Source: Aldehydirespirator sp965200005
Lineage (GTDB): Bacteria; Actinomycetota; Acidimicrobiia; Acidimicrobiales; Aldehydirespiratoraceae
Assembly: GCA_965200005.1 (NCBI GenBank)
Contig: OZ241331.1
Span: 3,100,001-3,164,000 of the forward strand
Direction of reading: 5' to 3'
Length of the DNA stretch: 64,000 bases
A program made the translations under genes and the position numbers. Numbering within the stretch: the first letter of the stretch is position 1; every line of letters starts with the position of its first letter. A model generated the notes under the pieces. The model did no database searches. It was given only the letters and a program-made list of their open reading frames with translations, and was not told the DNA's origin. Below are positions 53,921 through 63,342 of this stretch, piece by piece.

Positions 53921-53949
53921 GATTTAACGTCTCTACGTTACGTTAAATC
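53921..53949 (+). promoter_or_regulatory. Perfect 10-bp inverted repeat before the glucanase gene
   Basis: GATTTAACGT (53921-53930) and ACGTTAAATC (53940-53949) are exact reverse complements with a 9-bp spacer CTCTACGTT, which itself repeats the ACGTT element. The site ends 18 bp before the ATG at 53968. It may be the operator of a sugar-responsive (LacI/TetR-like) repressor or an mRNA hairpin close to the ribosome binding site GGAGG. The regulator is not in the window. Confidence 0.65.
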
Positions 53950-53967
53950 CGATTGGCGGAGGCCAAT

Positions 53968-56574
53968 ATGTCGACTGGTTCCTGCAGAGTTCACATTTGT
54001 TTGCTGGCAACGCTGTCCCTGCTCACTGCACTATTGACACCGGCAAGTGTTGCGGCACAAGGCGCTCAGACTGAATTTGGTGATACTCGCAATCTGAATC
54101 GTGAAGCTCAACTTGCGGTTTCCTGCATGACTGGCACGAGCATTATAGAGGGTACCAGTGAGACCACTTTCGCTCCCTCAGTACCCGTCACCAGAGTTGA
54201 CATGGCGCTGTTCATGGCCCAATTCCTAGAGCTGTTCGACGTACCTGTGGGCAGGCAAGCTGTTCCCCAATTCAGTGATACGTCAGACCTTTCACCTGAA
54301 GCTAGATCAGCTATCTCGCGCATTGCTAGGCACGGCATCACGTTGGGTACCTCAGCAAATACCTACTCACCTTTGGACACAGTTAACCGTCAACAAATGG
54401 CGTTATTCATCTCGCGTCTAATTCGTGAGACTCACAGACTCTTAGGCAACCGGCTTGGAGTCGTGGCCCATCACCTTGTACCGTCAGGATTTACGGATAC
54501 GATTGAAATGTCGGATGATTTACAACAGGCAATTCTCTACCTTCAATTGCTAGACATTACTCAGGGGACCTCCGCTTCGAGATTCTCTCCGACGCGAACC
54601 GTTAGCCGTCAACAGATGGCGCTCTTTTTGACCCGTACGCTTGCATCGGCAGTTGACCGCTTAAGCATCACTGCGCCGCATGCCTGCGAGGAGTCCGCGG
54701 AGACCTATGCCTCAACTGCACGACCTACGAGATTCTCAATTGCTGTGCCCCAAAGCGCATCACTTGGAGAAGATGCCATGGTTACTGTTCAAGCATCTGA
54801 CTATCACTCATCACCCTTGAGCGGAGTCCAGGTGCAGCTCTGGGTCGACGACAGTCCAGTGTCGGCTGTTTATTTGACTGGAAGTGATGGTTCTGTGTCC
54901 CTACCCGTTCCGAGCCGTGAGTCGGCTGGAATTGGCCGTGTCAGCGCGGAACTGAGGACCCTGAGCACATTGCTCAGAACTCGTGAGTATGAGATCATAT
55001 GGACCGAGCCACGTCCGCAGGAACCGGGTATACATGTGCGCATCAGCGATAGGCAGCCGGTAGTAGGCGAGTTTGTTGATGTCGTAGTCTTTGTAAATGA
55101 CTCCAATGGTGAGCCGGTTACAAATCAGACTATTCGGGTAAGTATCAATGGAAAGAGGCCTCAAGATCTATTGGCAACAGCAGGGATTGACTCTTCTGAC
55201 TCTGACTTTCGGGACTTCCCGATCACCGGTGAAGGTCAGACCAACTCGGAAGGTATTTTCTCATTCCGGTATCCCCAGCCTATGACACCTGATCAAAATG
55301 GAGGCTATGAATCATTCCAGTTTCGCACGGATTCTCTCTCTTCAGTCCCAGTTGGGATCCATTGGCAAAACCAAGAGTCAGTCGAGATTACTCTCTCAAT
55401 TGACAACGACACATCCCATACTGGCAATCCTCGAATACTCACGGCAAATGTCCGCGATAGCTCACTGCCGGTACCCAATGAGCGAGTTGAACTATTCATC
55501 GACGGTGTATGGCAGCAAGGTGGCGTCACGAACAGCGATGGTGCGGCGACCTTTAGTGTCTCGTCTGCAGTTCATGGACCGTTTGATCTTGCCAAAGTAA
55601 TTCTCGCCCGTGACTGGAACATCACTAGCAATGAAGTTCTCTTCAGTTGGCCAATGAGAACGCGAGGCGTGGACAGTCGCAACGACTGGCAACTGACCTG
55701 GTCAGACGATTTCAATGGTGAGACACTCGATACCGAGAAGTGGCGTGCTGTAGATAACTGCGCGCCTGTCTACCTTGCATGTGAAACCAGCCGAATCGAG
55801 AACGTAGAGGTAACCGATGGTTTTCTGTATCTACGCACCTTGAGGGAACCATATTCGGGTATCAATGACTGGGGAGGTGCGGGAGATCAATTCGGACCAA
55901 CTACCACCTACACGCCGGGCGTGAACCAGACCAAGGATTTCACCGCGGCCCGTGTTGACACTCGAGACAGGATGACACTCACATTCGGTCGGGTCGAGAT
56001 GCTCGGAAGGCTGCCACAAGGCCACGGCACGTTCTTCGCTTACTGGTTGAGACCAGCCCACAATGCTTACGGCGCAGGTGCATCGTCGGGCGAGATTGAC
56101 ATCGCCGAAGGTGCCAACATTGGCGTCGGTGGTGTTGATGCCCAGCTTCCGGGAAACGGTTGGGGAATCCACCAGGTTGTGCATATGGGATATCCATTCT
56201 CGAATCCCCACACCCTGACTCAATTGCCTGTCAACCCGGCGGAGTCATTCCACCTCTACTCAGTCGAGTGGGACACTGATTCAATTCGTTTCTACATCGA
56301 CGATGAACGTGTCTATGAGGTGCCAAGAGATCAGTGGTTTTCTCATCCCAAAGGAGAGAGTCGGGTAGAGAATGAGAACGCCCCATTCGATCAACCGTTC
56401 TATCTAGTCATAAACAACACTGTGGGCAACTGGGCTGTCGAGACACTGCCGGGCAACCGCGTGCCAGACGCGACGATCTTCCCAGCGCAGTTCGTTGTTG
56501 ACTATGTGCGGATCTACGAGTGCGTGCCCGATGGAGGCAAGCAGTCAGGAGGAAGGGGCTGCGAAACGCCTTGA
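53968..56574 (+). CDS. Secreted SLH / Ig-like / GH16 endo-beta-glucanase
   Basis: A surface or secreted beta-1,3-glucan (laminarin)-type hydrolase of 868 residues. Start: ATG 53968 with GGAGG six bases ahead; a TTG at 53953 is in frame. Signal peptide (about 8-34, LLATLSLLTALLTPASVAAQ). Three S-layer-homology-like repeats (about 38-235), each with F-x-D-T at the start and R-x-x-M-A-L-F near the end. Two or three Ig-like beta-domains (about 255-560). Catalytic GH16 domain (about 565-860) with the signature GEIDIAEG (Glu near 709, Asp 711, Glu 714). SLH repeats suggest cell-wall anchoring. The last 30 bp overlap the convergent ligase-like gene. Confidence 0.88.
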   Translation: MSTGSCRVHICLLATLSLLTALLTPASVAAQGAQTEFGDTRNLNREAQLAVSCMTGTSIIEGTSETTFAPSVPVTRVDMALFMAQFLELFDVPVGRQAVPQFSDTSDLSPEARSAISRIARHGITLGTSANTYSPLDTVNRQQMALFISRLIRETHRLLGNRLGVVAHHLVPSGFTDTIEMSDDLQQAILYLQLLDITQGTSASRFSPTRTVSRQQMALFLTRTLASAVDRLSITAPHACEESAETYASTARPTRFSIAVPQSASLGEDAMVTVQASDYHSSPLSGVQVQLWVDDSPVSAVYLTGSDGSVSLPVPSRESAGIGRVSAELRTLSTLLRTREYEIIWTEPRPQEPGIHVRISDRQPVVGEFVDVVVFVNDSNGEPVTNQTIRVSINGKRPQDLLATAGIDSSDSDFRDFPITGEGQTNSEGIFSFRYPQPMTPDQNGGYESFQFRTDSLSSVPVGIHWQNQESVEITLSIDNDTSHTGNPRILTANVRDSSLPVPNERVELFIDGVWQQGGVTNSDGAATFSVSSAVHGPFDLAKVILARDWNITSNEVLFSWPMRTRGVDSRNDWQLTWSDDFNGETLDTEKWRAVDNCAPVYLACETSRIENVEVTDGFLYLRTLREPYSGINDWGGAGDQFGPTTTYTPGVNQTKDFTAARVDTRDRMTLTFGRVEMLGRLPQGHGTFFAYWLRPAHNAYGAGASSGEIDIAEGANIGVGGVDAQLPGNGWGIHQVVHMGYPFSNPHTLTQLPVNPAESFHLYSVEWDTDSIRFYIDDERVYEVPRDQWFSHPKGESRVENENAPFDQPFYLVINNTVGNWAVETLPGNRVPDATIFPAQFVVDYVRIYECVPDGGKQSGGRGCETP

Positions 56575-57855
56575 CTTGACCGTCGCTCTTTGTGGCTGGC
56601 GGAGAGCTGCGGCCAATAGCAGAACCCAGTTGTATGAGAACCAAAGCACGAAACTCTCGGTCAGGTTCTCGACCAGAAGCACAATCACGACCGCACACCA
56701 CATCCAGGAATCCGGTGACGGCGCACGCCATGCAGGCGTTAGTGCATTGCGCGCAGCGAACACCACGATCACCACAAAGGGCATCACACCGAGAATGCCT
56801 AGACCTAACGCCACCTCAACGAGGCTGTTATGGGCGCTGCCCCGGGTCAGCAGATCATGCGTTGCGACAAGATCAGGCTGATCAAAGAAGGCAAAGAAGC
56901 CGTACCCCCCAACGGGCCGTTCCCGTATCCACTCCCAGACAACCTGCCAGATGGTGCGACGCTGAGCGAACGTTGCCGTGTGCCAAAGTGCCATCGTCGC
57001 CGCGATCGCTGTGATACCAAGCAAGCCCACTGCAGTCGTTACCAGCCTGCGAGCCGTAGCGATGCCAGAGTGGCGCGCAATCGTGTGATACATCGGTGCG
57101 AGCGACGAGATCGCAAGCGAAGCCATTAACGAGACCCACGCCGTGCGGCTACCTGCACCAATGAGCACAACAACCGACGCACCGCACAAGATCGCACCCC
57201 CCACCAACCGGCGGCTACGACGTGGTTGCCACTTACGCAGGGATCGATCGCAGACCAATGTCGGCAAGTCTTTGGCTTCACAAACGTTTCGCAACCCGGC
57301 GATCACTCCCAGAGCACCAAGTGGAGCGAGCGAGTTGCGGTTGGTGTACATCCCCTGCCAATCGCCGTTGGCATCGACGGCGCCATCAAAGCCCGCCGCG
57401 AGTACTGCAAGGCTTCCGAAGACCGCTACGCTTGCGAGCGCGGTGAGCGTCAGGCGAAGTTCACCCTCTTCCGACTGCGAGATGTGAACGGCTAGAAGTG
57501 CCAGCCCGACGTAGATAAGCGAACGCCACAACGTCATCACCGGATCAACACTCCACAGAGTCGACGCTGTAGCGATCAGCGTGTAGGCGGCGATGGCCAA
57601 TAGAGCAGCCGACGCAGGCCTGACACCCGACATACGTTCCCGGAAACTCATTGACAGTACGACTGAGACCGTTGCGGCGCCCGCAAACCAGGAGGCCACA
57701 GTCACATGGCTCCACCCCACGGCGTACCCGTTGATCCACTTGGCGATTGCGAATACCGGCCCGTTGCTGAGGACCACTAGCACGCCGGTTGTCACGATGA
57801 GCGACCAGCTGCTATTGCCCCGCAGCGAGTCCTTTAGTCTCGGCATCGCTCTCAT
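56545..57855 (-). CDS. O-antigen ligase/polymerase-like membrane protein
   Basis: A 436-residue polytopic protein with ten or more hydrophobic segments and a Wzy_C/WaaL-type loop: GAGSRTAWVSLMASLAISS, then QVVWEWIRERPVGGYGFFAFF and RGSAHNSLVEVALGLGILGV, where the R-x-x-GGYG and HNS-x-x-E elements are typical. It would join or polymerise glycans at the outer side of the membrane. It precedes, on the same strand and by 36 bp downstream, a family 2 glycosyltransferase gene upstream of it, so they may act on one surface polymer. Confidence 0.85.
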   Translation of the reverse strand: MRAMPRLKDSLRGNSSWSLIVTTGVLVVLSNGPVFAIAKWINGYAVGWSHVTVASWFAGAATVSVVLSMSFRERMSGVRPASAALLAIAAYTLIATASTLWSVDPVMTLWRSLIYVGLALLAVHISQSEEGELRLTLTALASVAVFGSLAVLAAGFDGAVDANGDWQGMYTNRNSLAPLGALGVIAGLRNVCEAKDLPTLVCDRSLRKWQPRRSRRLVGGAILCGASVVVLIGAGSRTAWVSLMASLAISSLAPMYHTIARHSGIATARRLVTTAVGLLGITAIAATMALWHTATFAQRRTIWQVVWEWIRERPVGGYGFFAFFDQPDLVATHDLLTRGSAHNSLVEVALGLGILGVMPFVVIVVFAARNALTPAWRAPSPDSWMWCAVVIVLLVENLTESFVLWFSYNWVLLLAAALRQPQRATVKSRRFAAPSS

Positions 57856-57891
57856 GTGAAGTTCGGCGAAGCAACGAGCACTGCGGGGTTG

Positions 57892-58959
57892 CTAAGCAGA
57901 GGCGCGCCTCCCTGCTAAACGCTTAGTTGTTTCTAGAGTGACCCGCGTGAGGCGCGCGCGGATCCTGCCGCGTAGTGCCACGACCAAGTCTCGGGCCATG
58001 ATCTGATCAACGACAACTTTCGGTCCTTCGCCAGGCGTGAAGGCAGCATCAGCAAGTCGCTGGACTTCACGACCGGGCAACACGAACGAATCGCCACACA
58101 GCTTGTCGATTACCTTTTGGCGGTTGGATTGCCACTCTTCGAAACTGTAGTCAGTGTCTGAGTTGCCCAGATCCGTCTTGCGGTATAACGAAGTCGTTTC
58201 GGCTACGTCAGATACACCCAATAACAATGCAGCTCTGATCAAGAGGTCCCAGTCCTCACAAACGGTTAGCGACTCGTCAAAGCGCAACTCAAAGTGCTTG
58301 AGGCACAGTCGAGGAAAGGCAACTGAGCAAATCGGTGTGTCACTTCTGGTGAAGTGGGAAAGATAGTCAAACTTGGCCGGATACGGCTTGGTCTTCGGGC
58401 CAATCGGCTGCCGGGGCTCGTTCGACCCTTCCGTTGTCCAATTCTGCAAAGCCGCCTGAGCTCGGATGATCTGACCGGGAGCGGCGGCCGCCCCGCGCGC
58501 AAATGCCTCTATCCAGCGCGGTTCGGCAAGATCATCGTCGTCAAGAAACACGACATAGTCCCCGCTTGCTTCCCCGAGAGCTGCATTAAGCGGTCGACTG
58601 CGTGTGCCACCCACGGGAACAGCAATGATCTTGAGTTGCTGCGGAACATCTTTCACGGTCGCCAGGTCGCTCTGGACTTCGTCATGTGCGGCCGTATTTC
58701 CATGAACTGCGACGATCGTGTCGAACCGTTGATTCACCTGAGCAGCTAGGGAGGCCAAAGCTTCACGCAAGCTGTTGGGACGCAAACCCTGGGTCCGCAC
58801 TATCGCTGAAAATGTCGGCGCACGCGAAGTTGACGGCACAGCGAGATCAAGCCCAAGGCGCTCAAGCAACTCCCGCAAGGGACTCAGCGGGCCTGACGAC
58901 GCCACGTGGGACTCGCCGGCTGCCCGAATGCTCACGAACTGGATCCTAGGTTTCCACAC
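57892..58959 (-). CDS. Family 2 glycosyltransferase
   Basis: A GT-A fold enzyme of 355 residues. After a 45-residue N-terminal part the fold starts at FSAIVRTQGLRPNSLREALAS, with QVNQRFDTIVAVHG, the donor/metal motif YVVFLDDDDLAEPRWIEAF and a later CEDWDLLIRAALLLG containing the ED-x-D acceptor motif. The C-terminal 100 residues are helical with a basic end. No transmembrane segment. It is followed on the same strand by the ligase-like gene. The sugar is not evident. Confidence 0.88.
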   Translation of the reverse strand: MWKPRIQFVSIRAAGESHVASSGPLSPLRELLERLGLDLAVPSTSRAPTFSAIVRTQGLRPNSLREALASLAAQVNQRFDTIVAVHGNTAAHDEVQSDLATVKDVPQQLKIIAVPVGGTRSRPLNAALGEASGDYVVFLDDDDLAEPRWIEAFARGAAAAPGQIIRAQAALQNWTTEGSNEPRQPIGPKTKPYPAKFDYLSHFTRSDTPICSVAFPRLCLKHFELRFDESLTVCEDWDLLIRAALLLGVSDVAETTSLYRKTDLGNSDTDYSFEEWQSNRQKVIDKLCGDSFVLPGREVQRLADAAFTPGEGPKVVVDQIMARDLVVALRGRIRARLTRVTLETTKRLAGRRASA

Positions 58960-59136
58960 ACTTGACGCTGGCCCAGGATGACTACGCGGTCAGGCAAACT
59001 CGCTGTAAGTGACATCAACGGCACTTCATAGCCCACCCGCCGAGGTGAACTCCACGTTGAGCACACACCTGCCAATACCTCGTAGCGCAATACGCTTGCG
59101 GTGGCACTTCACGCCACGCACTCAACGGGAGAAGTT

Positions 59137-59901
59137 GTGACTGACATGATGCTAAGCCGACCAGGAGAGGTGGCTGGCTGGCCAAAGCTGACCGTGACAT
59201 ACCGGACGGAACCGGACGGCATTGTTGAGTTGCTGCCTCCCGGACTTGAACCGGCCGATCCAGTTGTCACGGTAGGTGTCTATTGCGTGCCCATCCTTGA
59301 TGAGCCTGAATTCGGAGTGAGCATCAAGGTGCCTGCAAGTTGGCGCGGTACGGCGGGTCAATACAACCTCGGCATGGGCATCGATCAGGAAGCAGCTGTT
59401 TCGATCAGCCATGAAACCAACGGTCAGCCCAAGTATCTGTGTGACATTTCATACTTCCGACTCGGTGACCAGATCACAGCAAAGGCCACCCACCAGGGAT
59501 ACACGTTCGTCGAGTTTCACGGCGAGGTGTCTGAGGCCATCAAACCAAGAATGGGTGACTTCACCGAACACGAGTGGTGGATCAAGTACTCGCGTGCCAT
59601 CGGTGGAGCACCCGGCGAATTTGACTTTGCGCCCCATGTTGTCGACGTGGCTACAACTTTTGAACAGAAGCAAGTTGAGGCCGTGGAAGGTGAGGTAAAG
59701 ATCCTTGAGAGCCCCTGGGATCCTGTTGCTCGCTACCTGCCCATGGTCGAGCAACTGTCTGCCCGACTGGTAACGCATCAGCCCAAAGCTCGCAACATCA
59801 CTAACGCCGGGCCACTTGACCCGCAAGCGTTCTGGCCTTACGTAGACACAATTGGCGGTTCTCGTTGGCCTGGCTACCGGGGTGGCCCATTGCCCGACTG
59901 A
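59137..59901 (+). CDS. Acetoacetate-decarboxylase-like protein
   Basis: About 254 residues of the ADC superfamily. The Schiff-base lysine region is seen as ISHETNGQPKYLCDISYF, and the fold elements LTVTYRTEPDGIVELLPPGL and AVEGEVKILESPWDPVARYLP also fit. True acetoacetate decarboxylase is possible, but many ADC-like proteins act as aldolases or hydratases. I start at the GTG 59137, where GGGAGA is just upstream; the open frame begins at GTG 59101. It lies convergent with the amidohydrolase gene. Confidence 0.82.
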   Translation: MTDMMLSRPGEVAGWPKLTVTYRTEPDGIVELLPPGLEPADPVVTVGVYCVPILDEPEFGVSIKVPASWRGTAGQYNLGMGIDQEAAVSISHETNGQPKYLCDISYFRLGDQITAKATHQGYTFVEFHGEVSEAIKPRMGDFTEHEWWIKYSRAIGGAPGEFDFAPHVVDVATTFEQKQVEAVEGEVKILESPWDPVARYLPMVEQLSARLVTHQPKARNITNAGPLDPQAFWPYVDTIGGSRWPGYRGGPLPD

Positions 59902-60008
59902 GATTCCAGCTTGCCTACAACCGTCAGCTAGCCTCCTACCTTCTGCACGACAGACCGATACGAGTCTCGAGAACCCTCGCTAAGCCAAGCAGGACCCAAG
60001 AGCAGTGC

Positions 60009-61316
60009 CTAGGCGGCCAGCGGGACGCGCTGGTTTAGGGGGTTCATGCCGGGGCATCCTCTGGCTTGTTCGGGTACGTCGTCGTAGTCGATCCCCGCGG
60101 CAACTTCTGCTTTGGTGAGACAGTGGCGGTCTGCTAGAGGCTTGAGCGCTTCCAGATCGAACTTGTAGAGCTTGGCTGCGTTCGTCGTCAGCAAGTGCGT
60201 TGCATCGGCTTCAGGCATTCCGCCAAACGTCAACTTCAAGTGCTGTGTGGTGAAGGGGTGCGAACCTTCGGTGTGGGGGTAATCCGAACCCCACATGATC
60301 CGATCGATCCCCAACTCAGCGGGCAAGTGTGCTTCAGAGGGACGCAGGAAGCTCGCTCCGATGTAACACTGTCGCTGCCAGTACTCACTCGGCTTCATGG
60401 ACATGGCAGAGACGGCCGGGCCGCCAAAAATTGCCTCTGAGCCGTATGTCGAGTATTTCATCCGGTGAAAGAACGAGTCGAGGTCCTTCAACACATCAGG
60501 AATCCATGCAGTTCCCGTTTCGGTGTTAACGAACTTGAGGTTCGGGTGACGCTCGAAGACACCCGAGAACATCAGGTGCCACAGGGCTCGCTGAGACCAC
60601 CAGCGCACCTCGAGCAAGAACACCGCTAGCGATGCGGGGAAGTGATTCCCGAACGATGGAGTCGCTCCGCCTGAGTGATGATTGACGGGCATCTCATTTG
60701 CCTCGGCCGCTGCCCAGATCGGCTCATATTTGGCCGAGTAGAGGGGTTCAAAAGGCGAATCAGGCGGCGCACCCGGCAACAGAATGCCGCCACGCAAACC
60801 ATTCTCCGCTGCCCACTCAATCTCGGCCACCGAACCGTCGACATCACCGAGAAAGATCTGCGCTATGCCTGCGCAGCGTTCAGGTGCCTCGCTGACCATG
60901 TCAAGTATCCAGCGGTTGTGGGCACGCAAACCGGCCCAACGCTGCTCAAAGTTGTGCGTATACGCCGGAGCTTCAAGAGCCGTCGAAGCAGGGGGTGCGA
61001 ACGGCGGCAGCGTGTTGGGAAACATCACCTCAGCGATCACACCATCAGCGGTTTGTTCCCTCAAGCGGCGCGTCATTGACCAGTTGCGATCGCCGTCTTT
61101 GACCGGATCGCCGTCTACGCCCACATTGCGGGGTGACTTGCGGCCCTTGAATTTGGCGGCCGCGGCTTGTTGGGCACGCTCAACACCGTCGGCCCACTCA
61201 TCAAATTCGCTGTGGTACTTGGCTTCAAGGTACGGCCGGTAGTCACGGATCTCGGCACCACAGTGAGTGTCCGCAGAGATGACGATGTGATGCTCAGACG
61301 AAAGCGTTTCGGTCAT
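60009..61316 (-). CDS. Amidohydrolase 2 family metal-dependent hydrolase
   Basis: A TIM-barrel protein of 435 residues, in the amidohydrolase-2 group (ACMSD-like decarboxylases and hydrolases). Metal site and barrel motifs: VISADTHCGAEIRDYRPYL at the N-terminus, PVNHHSGGATPSF in the middle, FVNTETGTAWIPDVLKDLD and the late Asp in DRIMWGSDYPHTEGSHP. The usual H-x-H is replaced by D-T-H, as in several members. Neighbouring ADC-like and SDR genes suggest a catabolic role for an unknown aromatic or terpene-like compound. The C-terminus is a short tail. Confidence 0.88.
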   Translation of the reverse strand: MTETLSSEHHIVISADTHCGAEIRDYRPYLEAKYHSEFDEWADGVERAQQAAAAKFKGRKSPRNVGVDGDPVKDGDRNWSMTRRLREQTADGVIAEVMFPNTLPPFAPPASTALEAPAYTHNFEQRWAGLRAHNRWILDMVSEAPERCAGIAQIFLGDVDGSVAEIEWAAENGLRGGILLPGAPPDSPFEPLYSAKYEPIWAAAEANEMPVNHHSGGATPSFGNHFPASLAVFLLEVRWWSQRALWHLMFSGVFERHPNLKFVNTETGTAWIPDVLKDLDSFFHRMKYSTYGSEAIFGGPAVSAMSMKPSEYWQRQCYIGASFLRPSEAHLPAELGIDRIMWGSDYPHTEGSHPFTTQHLKLTFGGMPEADATHLLTTNAAKLYKFDLEALKPLADRHCLTKAEVAAGIDYDDVPEQARGCPGMNPLNQRVPLAA

Positions 61317-61357
61317 GCCTCAGAGGCTAGACCTTGATCGCAGTTCGCCTACCTGTC

Positions 61358-61843
61358 TTAGCGGCGACGCAACTTGGGGTTCACTAGACGTGACCGTTCG
61401 ACTCGAAGCGACTTTGGCATCCCGCTCACTATGTCACGACCCCGCACCGTCAACCTCCTACATGAAGGTGCGGCAGGGAGATGATCGCACAACTCCCTGC
61501 TGTCGCGGTTCGAGACGAGCAGTGAGTAGTAGCGTCGCATGACGTAGCGAATGTAAGCGTCCGCCTCCGGACCGTCGCGAAGTCTCGCTATTGAGTCCGG
61601 CATCTGGACTCGTGAGTCAACCCTCAGCAAGTCAACGCACTCAAACGTTCGCTGAACGTCATCGCCTGTCTCAATCGCAGTGCCAAGAACAGTGACAGAA
61701 GGTTCATCAGGAAACTGCTGCATCCATTCAATGGCTCTCGTCGCCATTTCTGAACTGACACGCAATCCGTACTGCATACGAAAGACACGCTGCAGGTATG
61801 CCTCGGGAGAGTCCGGTTGGCCAAGCGAGTCGACCGAACTCAT
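61358..61843 (-). CDS. Hypothetical protein downstream of an SDR gene
   Basis: A 161-residue open frame starting MSSVDSLGQPDSPEAYLQRV, 14 bp after the SDR stop. Rich in Arg and acidic residues; PSVTVLGTAIETGDDVQRTFECVDLLRVDS and EADAYIRYVMRRYYSLLVSN, each as part of a helical protein, look plausible as coding. No domain or membrane segment is recognised. The C-terminal 40 residues are basic. It could be a real lineage-specific gene or a chance open frame. Confidence 0.45.
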   Translation of the reverse strand: MSSVDSLGQPDSPEAYLQRVFRMQYGLRVSSEMATRAIEWMQQFPDEPSVTVLGTAIETGDDVQRTFECVDLLRVDSRVQMPDSIARLRDGPEADAYIRYVMRRYYSLLVSNRDSRELCDHLPAAPSCRRLTVRGRDIVSGMPKSLRVERSRLVNPKLRRR

Positions 61844-61857
61844 AGAGCCAGGGCGGG

Positions 61858-62742
61858 TTAGCGGAGGTTGTGGCCGGGGGGCATTTCGGATCTTCCTATG
61901 GCTTCGGCGCGGCGTTGCAGGAGTTCGACGGTTTCATCGAGATTGTGGGCGATGATGTAGCGGCGCTGTTCGACAGCATCCAAGACGAAGTCACCAAGTT
62001 CGTCTAGGTCGGCGATCTCAGGCTCAGTACCACGGATGTCGGCCACCATCTGGAGGTATTCGTCAAAGGTGAGGCTGCGCCGTCCAGTTGCTTGACCGAC
62101 ACGTTGTAGGTGATCGGGACGGTTGCGCTGAGCGTTAAACAGCCCGGTCGGCATCAAGCCACCTGATGGGTAGAACACCGAAGCTCGCAGGTTGGTGCCT
62201 TCGGAGATCAAGTTGGCGTTGAGTGCCTCCGTAAAGCAACTCACAGCTGCCTTGGACGAGGCGTAGACCGACGCAGTCGGAACGGGAGCGAAGCCTCCGT
62301 CACCTGAAGAGGTGTTGATCACCTGCCCCGGTTGCCCGGATTCGATCATGCGGGTAACGAATGCCCAGGTGCAGATCGCCACGCCAAACACGTTCACGCC
62401 AAAGCACCAGCGCCAGTCATTGGGCTCCTGCTGCCAGGGCTTACCCCCTCCGCCGGAAGTCACACCAGCATTGTTGAAGAGCAAGTTGCAACGGCCGTAA
62501 TGCCCATAGACATGGTCAGCGAGTGCAGTCACCGAATTCTCATCGCTCACATCAGTGCGGTATCCCCCAACGACACCGAGTGACGCGAAATCTTGAACTG
62601 TTGCGTCAAGTGCAGCCTGCTCGACATCTGCGATGACCACAGACGCGCCTCTTCGCAGCAGTGCTCCGACAATTCCCTTACCGATGCCGCTAGCGCCGCC
62701 AGTTACAACAGCAACCGAATCCTTGATTGACAGTGATTCCAC
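61858..62742 (-). CDS. Short-chain dehydrogenase/reductase
   Basis: A 294-residue Rossmann-fold NAD(P)-dependent oxidoreductase. The cofactor motif VVTGGASGIGKG (TG-x3-G-x-G), an acidic residue after ASVVIADVEQ suggesting NAD, NNAG (LLFNNAGVTSG), the catalytic Ser (INTSSGDGG) and Y-x3-K (VYASSKAAVSCF) are all seen. The substrate is unknown. Its start is 1 base from the stop of the dtd gene, on the same strand, so they are cotranscribed. Confidence 0.93.
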   Translation of the reverse strand: MESLSIKDSVAVVTGGASGIGKGIVGALLRRGASVVIADVEQAALDATVQDFASLGVVGGYRTDVSDENSVTALADHVYGHYGRCNLLFNNAGVTSGGGGKPWQQEPNDWRWCFGVNVFGVAICTWAFVTRMIESGQPGQVINTSSGDGGFAPVPTASVYASSKAAVSCFTEALNANLISEGTNLRASVFYPSGGLMPTGLFNAQRNRPDHLQRVGQATGRRSLTFDEYLQMVADIRGTEPEIADLDELGDFVLDAVEQRRYIIAHNLDETVELLQRRAEAIGRSEMPPGHNLR

Positions 62743-63180
62743 CTAGACCTCCACCATCAGAGTCACGGGCCCGTCATTGGTCAATTCAACAGCCATGTCG
62801 GCCCCGAACTGGCCCGTAGAGACACTCGCGCCGAGCCGTCTTAACTCAGCGGTGACCTCCTTGAATAGGGTCTCGGCATGAGTCGGTCGTGCGGCTGCAA
62901 CGAATGACGGGCGTCGCCCTTTGCGAGCATCTCCACAGAGAGTGAACTGGCTCACCACCAGCAGCTCGCGGCTCGTGTTAGCAACCGACAGGTTCATGTA
63001 ACCCTTGTCATCAGCGAATATCCGCAGATGCCAAAGCTTGGACGCAAGCTTGAGTGCGTTCGAGAGATCATCGTCGTGAGTGACACCGATCAAGCAACAC
63101 AATCCTGGCCCGATTTCACCAACAACAATGCCGTCGACAAGGACACGGGCACGTGACACACGCTGCACAAGAGCCCTCAC
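62743..63180 (-). CDS. dtd: D-aminoacyl-tRNA deacylase Dtd
   Basis: Removes D-amino acids (and glycine) wrongly attached to tRNA. The 145-residue protein, of usual length, starts MRALVQRVSRARVLVDG and has the catalytic SQFTLCGDARKGRRPSF and the Gly-cisPro motif TNDGPVTLMVEV at the end. Heads a small operon with the SDR gene. The next 160 bp upstream (63181-63342) hold no gene that I can see. Confidence 0.96.
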   Translation of the reverse strand: MRALVQRVSRARVLVDGIVVGEIGPGLCCLIGVTHDDDLSNALKLASKLWHLRIFADDKGYMNLSVANTSRELLVVSQFTLCGDARKGRRPSFVAAARPTHAETLFKEVTAELRRLGASVSTGQFGADMAVELTNDGPVTLMVEV

Positions 63181-63342
63181 CTGCTCAGCCTAACGAACCC
63201 CAAGTCACCGGCTTTCTTTAGGGCGGTACACCCGCAAGAGCACAAGAGTGTGTCCATCTGACTCGACAAGCGCCGGGGCGTCGAGCAATTGCGAGCCGCA
63301 CCCCCCGAGCCTCCTCCTCGAAGTCACCAATCAACTTCTAGG

